64,000 nucleotides of DNA from Pedobacter polysacchareus (GCF_019802255.1 NZ_JAHYSS010000008.1:124001-188000); one strand, 5' to 3'. Positions 35,725-44,360 are shown, counted from the stretch's first letter. Numbers and translations: made by a program. The notes: generated by a model from the letters alone, not told the origin.

Positions 35725-37935
35725 ATGTTTCACAAGAAGATGTTGCTGCTTGCAGGCTTTGTATTGTCTGTTTTTTTTAGTTCCGGACAAACGGTATTGT
35801 CAGGGAAAGTCCAGTCTGCAGAGGGTTTGCCAATGCCAGGGGTGAGTATGAGGGTGTTGAATTTCGGAACCGGTCTTATTCCGACTCCCGTTCCGGGTTT
35901 AGGTACGATCACGGATGCCAATGGGCAGTTTAAGTTAAAGACGAATATTTCTGGTCATTACCTGCTGCGGGTTTCTGCGGTTGGTTATCTGGCCGACAGT
36001 TTGCGGGTTTTGATTAAAGGAGATAGCTTGCAGGCCAACTTTACACTCCATGAGAATAACCAGAACCTGGCTGGAATTCAGATTTTGAATACAAGAAATC
36101 TGACGGAGGTTAACCGGGATTACACGCTTGGCTCGATTGCGATGGTACTGACTGCTGGTGCGGCGGCTGATGTAACTGCGGCACTGCAAACCTATCCAGG
36201 TGCTGCTCCTGCAGGAAATGAGACGGGTTTTTTTGTGCGTGGTGGTACAGCCGCGGAAACGACCGTATTATTTGATGGCATGCTGGTGAAGAATGCTTTT
36301 GGTAGTCGGCTGCCAGATCTTGCCAATAGAAGCAGGTTTTCGGCATTCCTATTTGACAAAACGACTTTCAGCACCAATGGGTATAGCGCAGTTGCGGGAC
36401 AAGCCTTATCTTCTGTTTTAACGATGGACACCAGAGGAGTGGCGACGAAATCTTCCACAGAATTTTCTGTGGTTGACCTGGGGCTTGGTGCCGCGCATAC
36501 CCATCGCTTTAAGAACAGCTCTTTAATGCTGGGTGGAAATTATTATAACTTTTCACCGTATCATAAAATCGTACCGCAATACACGGAATGGAAAAAAGAT
36601 CCTGAGCAAAAGCAATTGTCGCTGCATTATAAATACAAAACCTCGGAAACAGGCATGTTCAAGGTGTTTGCCGATTACAGCGATACCCAGCTTTCATTTT
36701 ATATCAATAATCCAAACTATCCGGCAAAAGACCTGCTGTACAACAGGAATAAAAATGTGTATGTCAATGCAAATTACCAGGATTTTATCACTGGGGATTG
36801 GAAGTTGTTTGCTGGAGTATCTTATAATAAAACCCTGGAGTCAGGTCAAGTAACTATAGGGGAATCAGGGCCGGGAAATGCTGCTGCGTATTTTCAAAAT
36901 GATGAAGTCTGGCATCAAAAAGTGTTTCTTAGTCGGAAGTTCAGGGGAAACTCACTGCTCAATATTGGGGCTGAATTGTTTGAAAATAAGAGGTCGGAGG
37001 GCTATGCAGGTATGTCTAGAAAATACAGCGATGTACTCGCTGCGGGTTTTGCAGAATCGGAACTCTATTTTACGGATCAGCTTAACTTAAAATCAGGTTT
37101 GAGAATGGAGTCTTCGGCTTACCTTCATCAACTGAATCTGGCACCCCGTACCGCGTTATATTATCAGCTTGATCCCAGTCATAAATTAGTTGCTTCTTAT
37201 GGCTGGTATTACCAAAAACCAGACGACAGTTTTCTAACACAGACTGCTGCGCTGGACTACGAGAAATCCATTCAATACGCGTTGGAATATGAATTAAAAG
37301 TGCTTTTTAGGGTGTTGAGGCTGTCGGTTTACCAAAAAGATTATCAGGATCTTGTGAAGATTAAAACTCCGGTTTTTTCAGGGTTTCAGGCTTATGGGCC
37401 ACCTTTGAAAATTGAAGCATTTAATAATAATGGGAAAGGTTATTCGAGAGGTTTTGATGTTTTTTGGAAAGACAAACAAAGCATTGATTTAACGGAGTAT
37501 TATGTTTCTTATTCCTATTTGGATACCAAGAGAAATTATATTGATTTTGAGCGTTCGGCCAGGCCAACTTTCGCTCCTAAGCATACCTTTAATCTAGTGG
37601 TTATGAGGAGCATCTCAAATGTTCATTGGCAGTTTTCAGGAACCTATACTTTTAGTACGGGCAGGAGTTATTATAATCCCTTAAACCCAGTTTTTATGAG
37701 TGACAGAACGCAGAATAACCACAATATCAGTTTGGGGATTACCCATTTACCAAACTGGCTTAAAGGTTTTTCTGCATTTAATCTTAACCTGAATAATGCA
37801 TTCGGATTTAAGAATTTGTATGGATATCGGTATGCCTATGATGGGAGCCGGAGGACTGCAATTTTGCCTCCAGCCAGGCGGAGTGTGTTGTTGAGCTTTT
37901 TAATGAATATAGATGGGGATGATTTTAACCATTAA
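35725..37935 (+). CDS. TonB-dependent receptor with carboxypeptidase-like domain
   Basis: 736 residues. Signal peptide (to about FSSGQ), a carboxypeptidase-regulatory-like domain (about 22-110) with a Pro-rich insert (GLIPTPVPGLG), then a plug (DVTAALQTYPGAAPAGNETGFFVRGG, ETTVLFDGMLV) and a barrel of moderate length. The plug lacks the canonical SusC motif and no SusD follows, so this is a stand-alone receptor. The substrate is unknown. The preceding terminator separates it from the protease operon. Its stop falls within 15 bp of the end of the monooxygenase on the opposite strand, and the two 3' ends overlap by 11 bp. Confidence 0.85.
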   Translation: MFHKKMLLLAGFVLSVFFSSGQTVLSGKVQSAEGLPMPGVSMRVLNFGTGLIPTPVPGLGTITDANGQFKLKTNISGHYLLRVSAVGYLADSLRVLIKGDSLQANFTLHENNQNLAGIQILNTRNLTEVNRDYTLGSIAMVLTAGAAADVTAALQTYPGAAPAGNETGFFVRGGTAAETTVLFDGMLVKNAFGSRLPDLANRSRFSAFLFDKTTFSTNGYSAVAGQALSSVLTMDTRGVATKSSTEFSVVDLGLGAAHTHRFKNSSLMLGGNYYNFSPYHKIVPQYTEWKKDPEQKQLSLHYKYKTSETGMFKVFADYSDTQLSFYINNPNYPAKDLLYNRNKNVYVNANYQDFITGDWKLFAGVSYNKTLESGQVTIGESGPGNAAAYFQNDEVWHQKVFLSRKFRGNSLLNIGAELFENKRSEGYAGMSRKYSDVLAAGFAESELYFTDQLNLKSGLRMESSAYLHQLNLAPRTALYYQLDPSHKLVASYGWYYQKPDDSFLTQTAALDYEKSIQYALEYELKVLFRVLRLSVYQKDYQDLVKIKTPVFSGFQAYGPPLKIEAFNNNGKGYSRGFDVFWKDKQSIDLTEYYVSYSYLDTKRNYIDFERSARPTFAPKHTFNLVVMRSISNVHWQFSGTYTFSTGRSYYNPLNPVFMSDRTQNNHNISLGITHLPNWLKGFSAFNLNLNNAFGFKNLYGYRYAYDGSRRTAILPPARRSVLLSFLMNIDGDDFNH

Positions 37936-39082
37936 AAAAGCCCATCAAAAATTGCAGGTTATCCGCGGAATGCATCACTGCTGTATTCTGCAGCGTTTCT
38001 TCCGTGATTTCTACCATTCGTGCCCTCATCTTGCCTTCAAAAGAAGCGATGGCTTGCTGGATCGTTTCAAATTGTCCGAGGCATAGTGCTTCATAAAGCT
38101 CCAAAGCATCAGCCAAAGCCTGATTAGCACCTTCTCCTGCATAAGGCGGGATTCTGTGCGCTGCGTCTCCAATCATCGTCAGATTGTTCAGTGTATTCCA
38201 GTTTTGATCTGTCGAATAGTGATACATTGGTCTTGGCATGATCCATATTTCATCTGTAGCAAATAGAGACTGCCAATTGCTACTCCAGTCTGCAAACTCC
38301 TGCTGAAACCATAATGCCACCTGTGATTTCTCGCTAAAGTCGATGTTGGAATTGGCTAGCCAGTCTTCTGATACATTCAATCCGATGAGAAAACTGAGTG
38401 TACCATCTGCTTTGGGACCAAAGAAGATCGTTTTACCATTTTCCAGCGCAAATAGTTTTCCTCCGCTGGCGAGTTGCCATAGCTGCGGGGCGTTCTTTTC
38501 AGCGTTATAAATATTGACCTCAATAGCGGTGACGCCCGAATATATGGCTGGAATATCCGTGAGGTATTTCCTGACCTTAGAATTGGCACCATCTGAGGCA
38601 ATCACCAGGTCTGCATAGGCGCTGCTGCCATTGTCGAAGGACAATTCCCAGCCAGCTCCGGCAGGCTTCATCTCCTTGAATTTCGCATTCCAAACGATGT
38701 CATCTTCTTCCAGGGAGGCGATCAAGAGGTCGCGGAGCGGACCACGATCGATTTCCGGGCGGAAATGTTCATGGCCAAAGTTTTCATGAGTTGCTGCTGC
38801 ATGGTCGTTTAATAAAACTTCCATCTGGCTGTTGATGATTTTCATTTTATCAGCTCCGGGACGGTAATGTTTTTTAAATTCTTCCAGCAATCCTGCAACT
38901 TCCAGTGCTTTCAGGCCAGTTCCTTCATGAAGGTCTAAAGTAGAGCCCTGCTGACGGACATTTCGATCGGCATCTCTTTCATATACTTTGACATGGAGAC
39001 CTTGTTGTATTAAAAGCCTGGCTAGTGTCAATCCACCGGGCCCTCCGCCAATAATGGCGATTTGTTTATCTTGTAATAACAT
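37925..39082 (-). CDS. FAD-dependent monooxygenase, Tet(X)-like
   Basis: 385 residues from the ATG at 39082. The FAD motif IIGGGPGGLTLARLL and VYERDADR sit at the N-terminus. QGSTLDLHEGTGLKALEVAGLL aligns closely with the corresponding block of Tet(X), and the second FAD motif TMIGDAAHRIPPYAGEGANQALADA is complete. Tet(X) enzymes hydroxylate tetracyclines; chromosomal relatives are common in Bacteroidota and their natural substrates are mostly unknown. Substrate-pocket residues cannot be judged without an alignment. It is divergent from an AraC regulator across an 80-bp gap that contains a candidate promoter and dyad. The frame is open upstream to 39130 but ATG 39082 keeps the normal start. 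Confidence 0.88.
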   Translation of the reverse strand: MLLQDKQIAIIGGGPGGLTLARLLIQQGLHVKVYERDADRNVRQQGSTLDLHEGTGLKALEVAGLLEEFKKHYRPGADKMKIINSQMEVLLNDHAAATHENFGHEHFRPEIDRGPLRDLLIASLEEDDIVWNAKFKEMKPAGAGWELSFDNGSSAYADLVIASDGANSKVRKYLTDIPAIYSGVTAIEVNIYNAEKNAPQLWQLASGGKLFALENGKTIFFGPKADGTLSFLIGLNVSEDWLANSNIDFSEKSQVALWFQQEFADWSSNWQSLFATDEIWIMPRPMYHYSTDQNWNTLNNLTMIGDAAHRIPPYAGEGANQALADALELYEALCLGQFETIQQAIASFEGKMRARMVEITEETLQNTAVMHSADNLQFLMGFFNG

Positions 39083-39103
39083 ATCTTTCTTATTTATGTT
39101 AAA

Positions 39104-39131
39104 CAAAATTACTACTATATTTATAGTCAAA
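39104..39131 (-). promoter_or_regulatory. Candidate promoter and dyad for the Tet(X)-like gene
   Basis: On the minus strand TTTG (39131-39128) and TAATTTTG (39111-39104) resemble the -33 and -7 elements, with a short 16-bp spacer. The spacer contains ACTATA-AA-TATAGT (39114-39127), a perfect 6-bp dyad that could bind a repressor. Confidence 0.45.
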
Positions 39132-39162
39132 ATAGCTCAATTTAATATAAAAACAGTCATAA

Positions 39163-40122
39163 ATGAAAGTATCGGTAGTAGATGAGAATGGCTCAGGGAT
39201 CATGGCTGAGTTTGCAAAGGCGATAGGGGCAAGTGTTCGGGGTCGTTTTTTCTACATTCCAAAGGACAAGGGTGGAGGCTATCTGACAGGTTTCAACTGG
39301 GGAAGCGATCTGCGAATGATGGTTCGTAACTATTACCTGAAAGAAGAAATATTGCTGGAAAGGACCAATTTACTGGCCGAAGGGCAGGACAATGTGATCT
39401 TTTTTCTTAGTGGGGTTTTTGCTCCAATGCCTGCTGAAAAGGAAATTCCGTTAGAACAAGCCAGTGTATTTATTGGGATGCAGGCCGTATCATCTGTTAT
39501 TTCTATGCCTTCTAATACTTATTTCAGCAGTGTAACGATTGCGGCCTCCCGGCATTACCTGCGGGAGTATTTCGGTGGAATAGATCACCCTGTGGTAGCC
39601 AGTATCCTGGAAGCCAAAAACAATTTTGTATTTGAAACCGGTATTACTGCTGAAATGATCCAGACAGCTGGCGAGATGGTGCGGCAAACCATCCCTGAAA
39701 GTCTGGAAATACATTATTATAAACTCAAGTGTGAAGAGCTGCTGTGCTATATTTTCGCCCAATTGCTGCAAAGAGAAGCCGTTGCCACGAGTGGGATGCA
39801 TATAGAAGATATGAAGGCAATTTATACCATCAAATTACGACTGCAGTCTGCCTTAAATCAAGCCCCAGATATTGCTTCATTGGCCAGGGCAGCCAGCATG
39901 AGTGAACCCAAGCTTCGAAAACTATTTAAACAGACCTTCGGGAAAGGCGTTTTTGAATATTATCAAAGCTCTAGAATGCAGGAAGCCGCAAGGTTGTTAA
40001 AAGAAAAAAGGCTGACGGTGTCGGAAGTAGGATACCAGCTGGGCTTTACCAATCTCAGTCATTTTTCGAGGGTTTTTGAACAGCATATCGGCATGAAGCC
40101 AAAGAAGTATTCTTCGGCTTAG
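39163..40122 (+). CDS. AraC-family transcriptional regulator
   Basis: 319 residues. The C-terminal double helix-turn-helix is clear: IASLARAASMSEPKLRKLFKQTFGKGVFEYYQSSRM and LTVSEVGYQLGFTNLSHFSRVFEQHIGMKPKKY. The N-terminal ~200 residues are an effector domain without a motif that I recognise. It is divergent from the Tet(X)-like monooxygenase, with only 80 bp between starts, so it probably controls that gene and itself. Confidence 0.92.
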   Translation: MKVSVVDENGSGIMAEFAKAIGASVRGRFFYIPKDKGGGYLTGFNWGSDLRMMVRNYYLKEEILLERTNLLAEGQDNVIFFLSGVFAPMPAEKEIPLEQASVFIGMQAVSSVISMPSNTYFSSVTIAASRHYLREYFGGIDHPVVASILEAKNNFVFETGITAEMIQTAGEMVRQTIPESLEIHYYKLKCEELLCYIFAQLLQREAVATSGMHIEDMKAIYTIKLRLQSALNQAPDIASLARAASMSEPKLRKLFKQTFGKGVFEYYQSSRMQEAARLLKEKRLTVSEVGYQLGFTNLSHFSRVFEQHIGMKPKKYSSA

Positions 40123-40188
40123 CAAGAGCTGAGATCATGTATCCTTAGGACATCATTTGTACAGTAAACGAGTTGCTGTATGTGCTAT

Positions 40189-40758
40189 TTAAGAGGATCT
40201 TTTCACGTAGTCAATGATGGCTTGCGGCATTTGTTTAGGAGATAGGATTTCATCCACATATCCGGAGATAATAACACTAATGGGCATGCTGTCTTCAGCG
40301 GCAGATTCAGGGATCTGGGCAATTACATAGCCGCCTGCTTCGGAAATCATTTGCACCCCTTTCGTGCCATCTTCACCCATTCCCGATAATATCACCGCAA
40401 TTTTTTTAAATATGGTGTCTGTCGCCAATGAATTGAAAAATATATCAATGGCCATGTTTACTTTTACAGATAGGTCTCGGGTAGTTAAAATCAGACTGCC
40501 ATTATTGATAGACATGACTTTGTTTTCGGGCATCACATAGATGATATTGGGCTGTATTGGCATGTCGTTTTCTACTTCACACACCTCAAGACTGCTATGT
40601 CTTTGTATGATTTCGGTCAGCATACTTTTTTGATGCGGGTACAAATGTGTCGTAATCACATAAGAAACGGCATCAGGAAGTGTATGGTCGAAAAATTCAG
40701 CCAGAGCAGCGAGCCCGCCAGCTGATGCACCTAAAGCGATAAGGTATTTATTCTTCAT
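40189..40758 (-). CDS. Stand-alone CheB methylesterase domain
   Basis: 189 residues: the catalytic domain only, with no receiver. The triad is Ser12 (GASAGG), His38 (ITTHLYPHQ) and Asp130 (SGMGEDGTKG); the Ser-His spacing of 26 equals that of classical CheB. It demethylates or deamidates chemoreceptor glutamates, but no che gene or receptor is in the window. In Bacteroidota such domains often act with CheR and hybrid kinases in signalling rather than swimming. A 6-bp hairpin lies just upstream of its start. Confidence 0.88.
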   Translation of the reverse strand: MKNKYLIALGASAGGLAALAEFFDHTLPDAVSYVITTHLYPHQKSMLTEIIQRHSSLEVCEVENDMPIQPNIIYVMPENKVMSINNGSLILTTRDLSVKVNMAIDIFFNSLATDTIFKKIAVILSGMGEDGTKGVQMISEAGGYVIAQIPESAAEDSMPISVIISGYVDEILSPKQMPQAIIDYVKRSS

Positions 40759-40764
40759 GAGGGG

Positions 40765-40784
40765 ATTAGCGGTTTTTAGCTAAT
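40765..40784 (-). promoter_or_regulatory. Hairpin in the cheB leader
   Basis: ATTAGC and GCTAAT form a perfect 6-bp dyad with an 8-nt centre, ending 6 bp upstream of the cheB ATG on the minus strand. It could affect translation. The rest of 40785-40928 shows nothing that I can name. Confidence 0.35.
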
Positions 40785-40933
40785 ATGGTCAATTAATCCG
40801 GTTTCTCTTTTGTGATCGGTTCGGTAATTTCAATTTTAATATTAGTATTTCTATTTCTCAGCGATCAATCTAAGTTCATACGCGATTTGCGCATCCCATT
40901 AGGTGGTGTTAGGAGCGCTATCTGAAATAAAGT

Positions 40934-41002
40934 CTATTAATTTAGTAGTTTATTTTGGAGAAGTAAAAATATAGTCTTAGATTTATCCTATTAAATTAGT
41001 AG
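40934..41002. promoter_or_regulatory. Paired CTATTAAWTTAGTAG sites upstream of the leader peptide
   Basis: Two near-palindromic 15-mers, CTATTAATTTAGTAG (40934-40948) and CTATTAAATTAGTAG (40988-41002), differ at one base and are 54 bp apart, about five helical turns. With flanks they also form an 18-of-20 inverted repeat. The second ends 4 bp before the likely -7 element. This is a good candidate for a dimeric regulator binding twice and looping; the regulator is unknown. Confidence 0.65.
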
Positions 41003-41006
41003 ACTT

Positions 41007-41015
41007 TATAATTTG
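41007..41015 (+). promoter_or_regulatory. Candidate -7 element for the leader/SusC transcript
   Basis: TATAATTTG is a one-base-longer variant of TAnnTTTG. Transcription from it would begin close to the leader ATG at 41021, giving a nearly leaderless message. No -33 is visible; the palindromic site occupies that position, hinting at activator dependence. Confidence 0.45.
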
Positions 41016-41020
41016 CAAGC

Positions 41021-41152
41021 ATGAAACACTCTTTACTATCCGCGGCTTTTGTGAAAAAAGCGAACCTTCATTCGGATCATTTCGGACACCTTTACAGCGC
41101 ATCGTTTCCTCCTGTATGCAGCTGTTTTTTTTGTAATAGCATCGGCTATTAA
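41021..41152 (+). CDS. Cys-rich leader peptide, 43 residues
   Basis: An ORF below the usual size limit: MKHSLLSAAF at the start, VCSCFFC near the end (Cys33, 35 and 38), then stop TAA. It has no signal peptide and no domain. Two Cys codons (41117-41119 and 41123-41125) lie in the 3' arm of the terminator hairpin at 41094-41132, and the third (41132-41134) directly follows its T-run. This is the arrangement expected of a regulatory leader whose translation speed depends on charged Cys-tRNA. The next gene is SusC, 113 bp downstream. That the peptide is translated is inference, supported by the ATG, the adjoining promoter and the position of the Cys codons. Confidence 0.6.
   Translation: MKHSLLSAAFVKKANLHSDHFGHLYSASFPPVCSCFFCNSIGY
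41094..41132 (+). terminator. Intrinsic terminator/attenuator inside the leader ORF
   Basis: ACAGCGCAT (41094-41102) pairs with ATGCAGCTGT (41116-41125) with a single bulged A, around a 13-nt loop, followed by eight T. It lies upstream of susC within the leader reading frame, so it can end transcription before the operon. A ribosome on the Cys codons would cover its 3' arm. Confidence 0.7.
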
Positions 41153-41216
41153 CATCTTTCAAAATCCCTTTCGGATTTAAACTAATACTCAATTAAAATT
41201 TTCTGAAGCCACCAAT

Positions 41217-41253
41217 GGGGGGGGCTAATGGAAATATTTTGTCTAAAATTTCC
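41217..41253 (+). promoter_or_regulatory. G8 tract and hairpin before susC
   Basis: A run of eight G (41217-41224) is followed by GGAAAT...ATTTCC (41230-41253, with inner ATTTT/AAAAT pairing) that ends 12 bp before the SusC ATG. The G run could vary in length by slippage; the hairpin could affect translation. Earlier in the gap AAATCC/GGATTT at about 41162-41178 forms another small hairpin. Confidence 0.4.
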
Positions 41254-41265
41254 TAAACAACAACA

Positions 41266-44200
41266 ATGAAAAATCTTTACAAAAAAGGGTTCTACCTCGT
41301 TTTGTGCGTTTTCTGGACTGCCATTGCCAGCGCACAAGAGGTAAGTCCGACTATCAAATCTCATCTTAATGGTATTGTGCTGGATGCAGGTACTAATCAG
41401 CCACTACCTGGGGCAGTAGTTAAAATCAGAGGAACGACTCATACTGTGTCAACCGATTCAGATGGTAAATTCAGCTTTGTAACCGGTCAGAGTTTTCCTT
41501 ATATATTGGTAGTTAGTTTTATTGGCTACGACCAGAAAATATTGACCGTGAACGGCAGTCCCGTGACGATCAAGCTGGAGGAAACACTGAATCAATTGAA
41601 CGAATTGGTGGTGACCGGTTATAGTACCCAGGAGCGGAAATACATTGCCGGTGCGATCAGCAGTGTGAGCGGCTCGGTGGTACAGAATCAACCCTCAGGT
41701 GGTTTTAATCAGCTGCTGCAAGGAAAGACGACCGGTGTACAGGTCACTACCAACTCAGGAGTTCCGGGCGGAGGGATTACTTTCCGCGTACGTGGGAATA
41801 ACTCCATCAACGCATCTGTAGATCCTTTGTATATCATTGATGGGGTGTTTGTAAACAACAATGATCCGATTAACGCCGGACTGGGAAATCAGGCCGCATC
41901 TAATCCGATGGCGGATTTAAATCCCTCTGATATCGAGGACATCCAGATCCTGAAAGATGCCAATGCAACGGCCATTTATGGATCTCTTGGCGCAAATGGG
42001 GTGGTCATCGTGACTACAAAGCGTGGTAAAAGAAATACCAAAGCGGCCATCAACCTGAATACCTTTCAGGGATGGTCTACTGCTGTAGATAAATTCAAAG
42101 TAGCCACAGGGCCGGAAGTCGCCTTGCTGACCAACGAATCCAGAATAAATACCGCTATTGATAATGGCCTGGATCCTGCGTCTTTGGTGCTGCCTTTTCC
42201 TGATCCTGCAAGTATGCCTACTTACGACAGGATCAGTGGGCTGTTTCGCACTGCTAGGACCTCTAATTATGAGCTGTCTACCTTGGGAGGAACCGATAAA
42301 AGCACCTATTATATAGGCTTAGGTTACCTCAACCAGGAATCTATTGTGAAACCCTCAAACTATACCCGTTATTCTGGCCGGTTCAATTATGATAATTACT
42401 TAACAGATAAATTGAAAGTGGGAACCAGTATCAATTTTACACGTTCAGACCGAAAGCTGAGCGGCAGTGATAACAACCCTACAGGAGTCATCAATTCTGC
42501 GCTTTTCCCAAGGTCTTATCTGCCAATTTTCAATGCCGACGGTACTTATGCGCGTTATGGAAGTTTTGATAACCACCTGGCGCTGATCAACAACATAGAC
42601 AGTAAGGCCGTAGGATGGAGAACGATCGGCAATATCTATGGTGAGTATGTTTTCCTGCCAGGATTAAAATTGCGCAGCAGCTGGAGTATTGACAATACCA
42701 GCGAATATGACAATAGTTATTCCAATACACTAATCAGTGCTGGTATTGCGAGCAATGGCTCAGCCTCCTCCAGTGAGAACAAAATACTCGCGCTCACCAA
42801 TGAGCAGGTATTGAGTTTTGTGAGGAACTTAGGAGCGGATAAGAAACATAATATCAATGCGCTGATCGGGAATACCATCAACACGGTATTAAATCAGAGT
42901 ACTTCGGCTTCAGGGTCGGGCTTCGCTGCAAACAGTCTTAAATCGATATCAGTAGCTGCTACGCGTTCTGGTTCGGCATCACGTTCAGCAGCGAACCTGA
43001 TTTCTTTCTTTAGTAAGGCCAGTTATACCTATGATGGAAAATATACCATTGATGGAAGTATCCGCGCCGATGCTTCTTCGAAATTCGGATCAAATAAACG
43101 CTGGGGTTATTTTCCTTCCGGAGGGCTCGCCTGGAGATTGAGTCAGGAAGATTTTATCAAACAACTGAATGTTTTTGATGAACTGAAAATAAGGGCCAGT
43201 CTAGGACTTTCGGGCAATCAGAATGGGATAGGTGCTTATGCTGCACAAGGATTATGGTCGTCCGGAGCCAATTACCTGGAGCAGCCAGGGATTGCACCAA
43301 CACAGCTGAGCAATCCTAACCTGACCTGGGAGACCACCAGACAGTTTAACATAGGAACCGAGTTTACCATCCTGAAGAAACGCCTGGAAATTGTGGCAGA
43401 TTATTACAATAAATACACCTATGATCTGCTGCTGAACGTTCCTGTTCCTTACCGTTCAGGATTTTCTTCCTATTTACAGAATTATGGGGCAGTCAGGAAC
43501 AAAGGATTTGAACTGGGCATTAATTCTACTAATATTCAGACCGATGAATTTCAGTGGACTACCAACTTCAACATCTCTTTCAACAACAACAAGATTGAAA
43601 AACTGGCTTCGGATATCAGTCTGGGGGCTTCAGGAAGAAATATTTCTATCTTAAGAGAAGGGTATGCTGTGAATTCATTTCAGTTGTATAAACAATTGTA
43701 TGTAGATCAGCAAACCGGAAATGCGATTTATGAAGACCTGAATGGGGATGGAAAGATTACTTCCGCAGATCGTCAGATTGTAGGCAATGCATTGCCGAAA
43801 TTCACTGGCGGATTAACGAATCACCTCAGCTATAAAGGATTTGATTTCAGCTTCTTCTTTTACTTCCAGCAGGGCAATAAGATCATGAACATGAATGATT
43901 TCTTTATGGTGCATGGCGGTACACAGGCCAATATTGGCTTTCTGCCTCGTCAGCTGGACAGGTGGCAGAAACCGGGAGATATCACCGACATTCCAAGACT
44001 GACGACCTATAGCGGAAACCCGACTGAAAACGGCGGTGCCGCAAACAACTACGGTGGAAATGTAGCTAGTCTTTCTTCCCGATACCTGGAAGATGGATCT
44101 TTCATCAGACTGAAAACTGTTACCCTTGGTTATACACTTCCCAAGGATATTCTGACCAGAGTTGGCATCAGTAAAGTTAGGGTTTATGTACAGGGGACAA

Positions 44201-44340
44201 ACCTGCTGACTTTCACTAAATACGGAGGTCTTGATCCGGAAGTCAGTTCACAATCCAGCAACCAGAATACCGTGGGTTATGACTGGGCAACTGTGCCTCA
44301 GCCAAGAACCATTCAGATTGGTGCAAACGTAACCTTTTAA
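41266..44340 (+). CDS. SusC/RagA-type TonB-dependent transporter
   Basis: 1024 residues. Signal peptide (to about ASAQE), a carboxypeptidase-like domain (LNGIVLDAGTNQPLPGAVVKIRGT, then GKFSF), the TonB-box-side ELVVTGYSTQERK, a SusC plug (QLLQGKTTGVQVTTNSGVPGGGITFRVRGNNSIN, DANATAIYGSLGANGVVIVTTKRG) and the barrel ending in PRTIQIGANVTF. There is no STN domain and no sigma/FecR pair, so its control is likely through the leader and upstream sites. It works with the SusD that follows. The M14 carboxypeptidase in the operon suggests peptide uptake. Confidence 0.95.
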   Translation: MKNLYKKGFYLVLCVFWTAIASAQEVSPTIKSHLNGIVLDAGTNQPLPGAVVKIRGTTHTVSTDSDGKFSFVTGQSFPYILVVSFIGYDQKILTVNGSPVTIKLEETLNQLNELVVTGYSTQERKYIAGAISSVSGSVVQNQPSGGFNQLLQGKTTGVQVTTNSGVPGGGITFRVRGNNSINASVDPLYIIDGVFVNNNDPINAGLGNQAASNPMADLNPSDIEDIQILKDANATAIYGSLGANGVVIVTTKRGKRNTKAAINLNTFQGWSTAVDKFKVATGPEVALLTNESRINTAIDNGLDPASLVLPFPDPASMPTYDRISGLFRTARTSNYELSTLGGTDKSTYYIGLGYLNQESIVKPSNYTRYSGRFNYDNYLTDKLKVGTSINFTRSDRKLSGSDNNPTGVINSALFPRSYLPIFNADGTYARYGSFDNHLALINNIDSKAVGWRTIGNIYGEYVFLPGLKLRSSWSIDNTSEYDNSYSNTLISAGIASNGSASSSENKILALTNEQVLSFVRNLGADKKHNINALIGNTINTVLNQSTSASGSGFAANSLKSISVAATRSGSASRSAANLISFFSKASYTYDGKYTIDGSIRADASSKFGSNKRWGYFPSGGLAWRLSQEDFIKQLNVFDELKIRASLGLSGNQNGIGAYAAQGLWSSGANYLEQPGIAPTQLSNPNLTWETTRQFNIGTEFTILKKRLEIVADYYNKYTYDLLLNVPVPYRSGFSSYLQNYGAVRNKGFELGINSTNIQTDEFQWTTNFNISFNNNKIEKLASDISLGASGRNISILREGYAVNSFQLYKQLYVDQQTGNAIYEDLNGDGKITSADRQIVGNALPKFTGGLTNHLSYKGFDFSFFFYFQQGNKIMNMNDFFMVHGGTQANIGFLPRQLDRWQKPGDITDIPRLTTYSGNPTENGGAANNYGGNVASLSSRYLEDGSFIRLKTVTLGYTLPKDILTRVGISKVRVYVQGTNLLTFTKYGGLDPEVSSQSSNQNTVGYDWATVPQPRTIQIGANVTF

Positions 44341-44360
44341 TGATCTTAAAACAGAAAAAA

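Noticed and set aside
40983..41192. Minus-strand ORF of 69 codons antisense to the leader peptide
   Set aside because: It runs across the terminator hairpin and the palindromic site, shows no family pattern, and the plus-strand ORF explains the region better.
41021..41265. Known riboswitch class in the susC leader
   Set aside because: I looked for SAM, cobalamin or TPP-like conserved cores and saw none; the leader ORF and terminator account for the structure.
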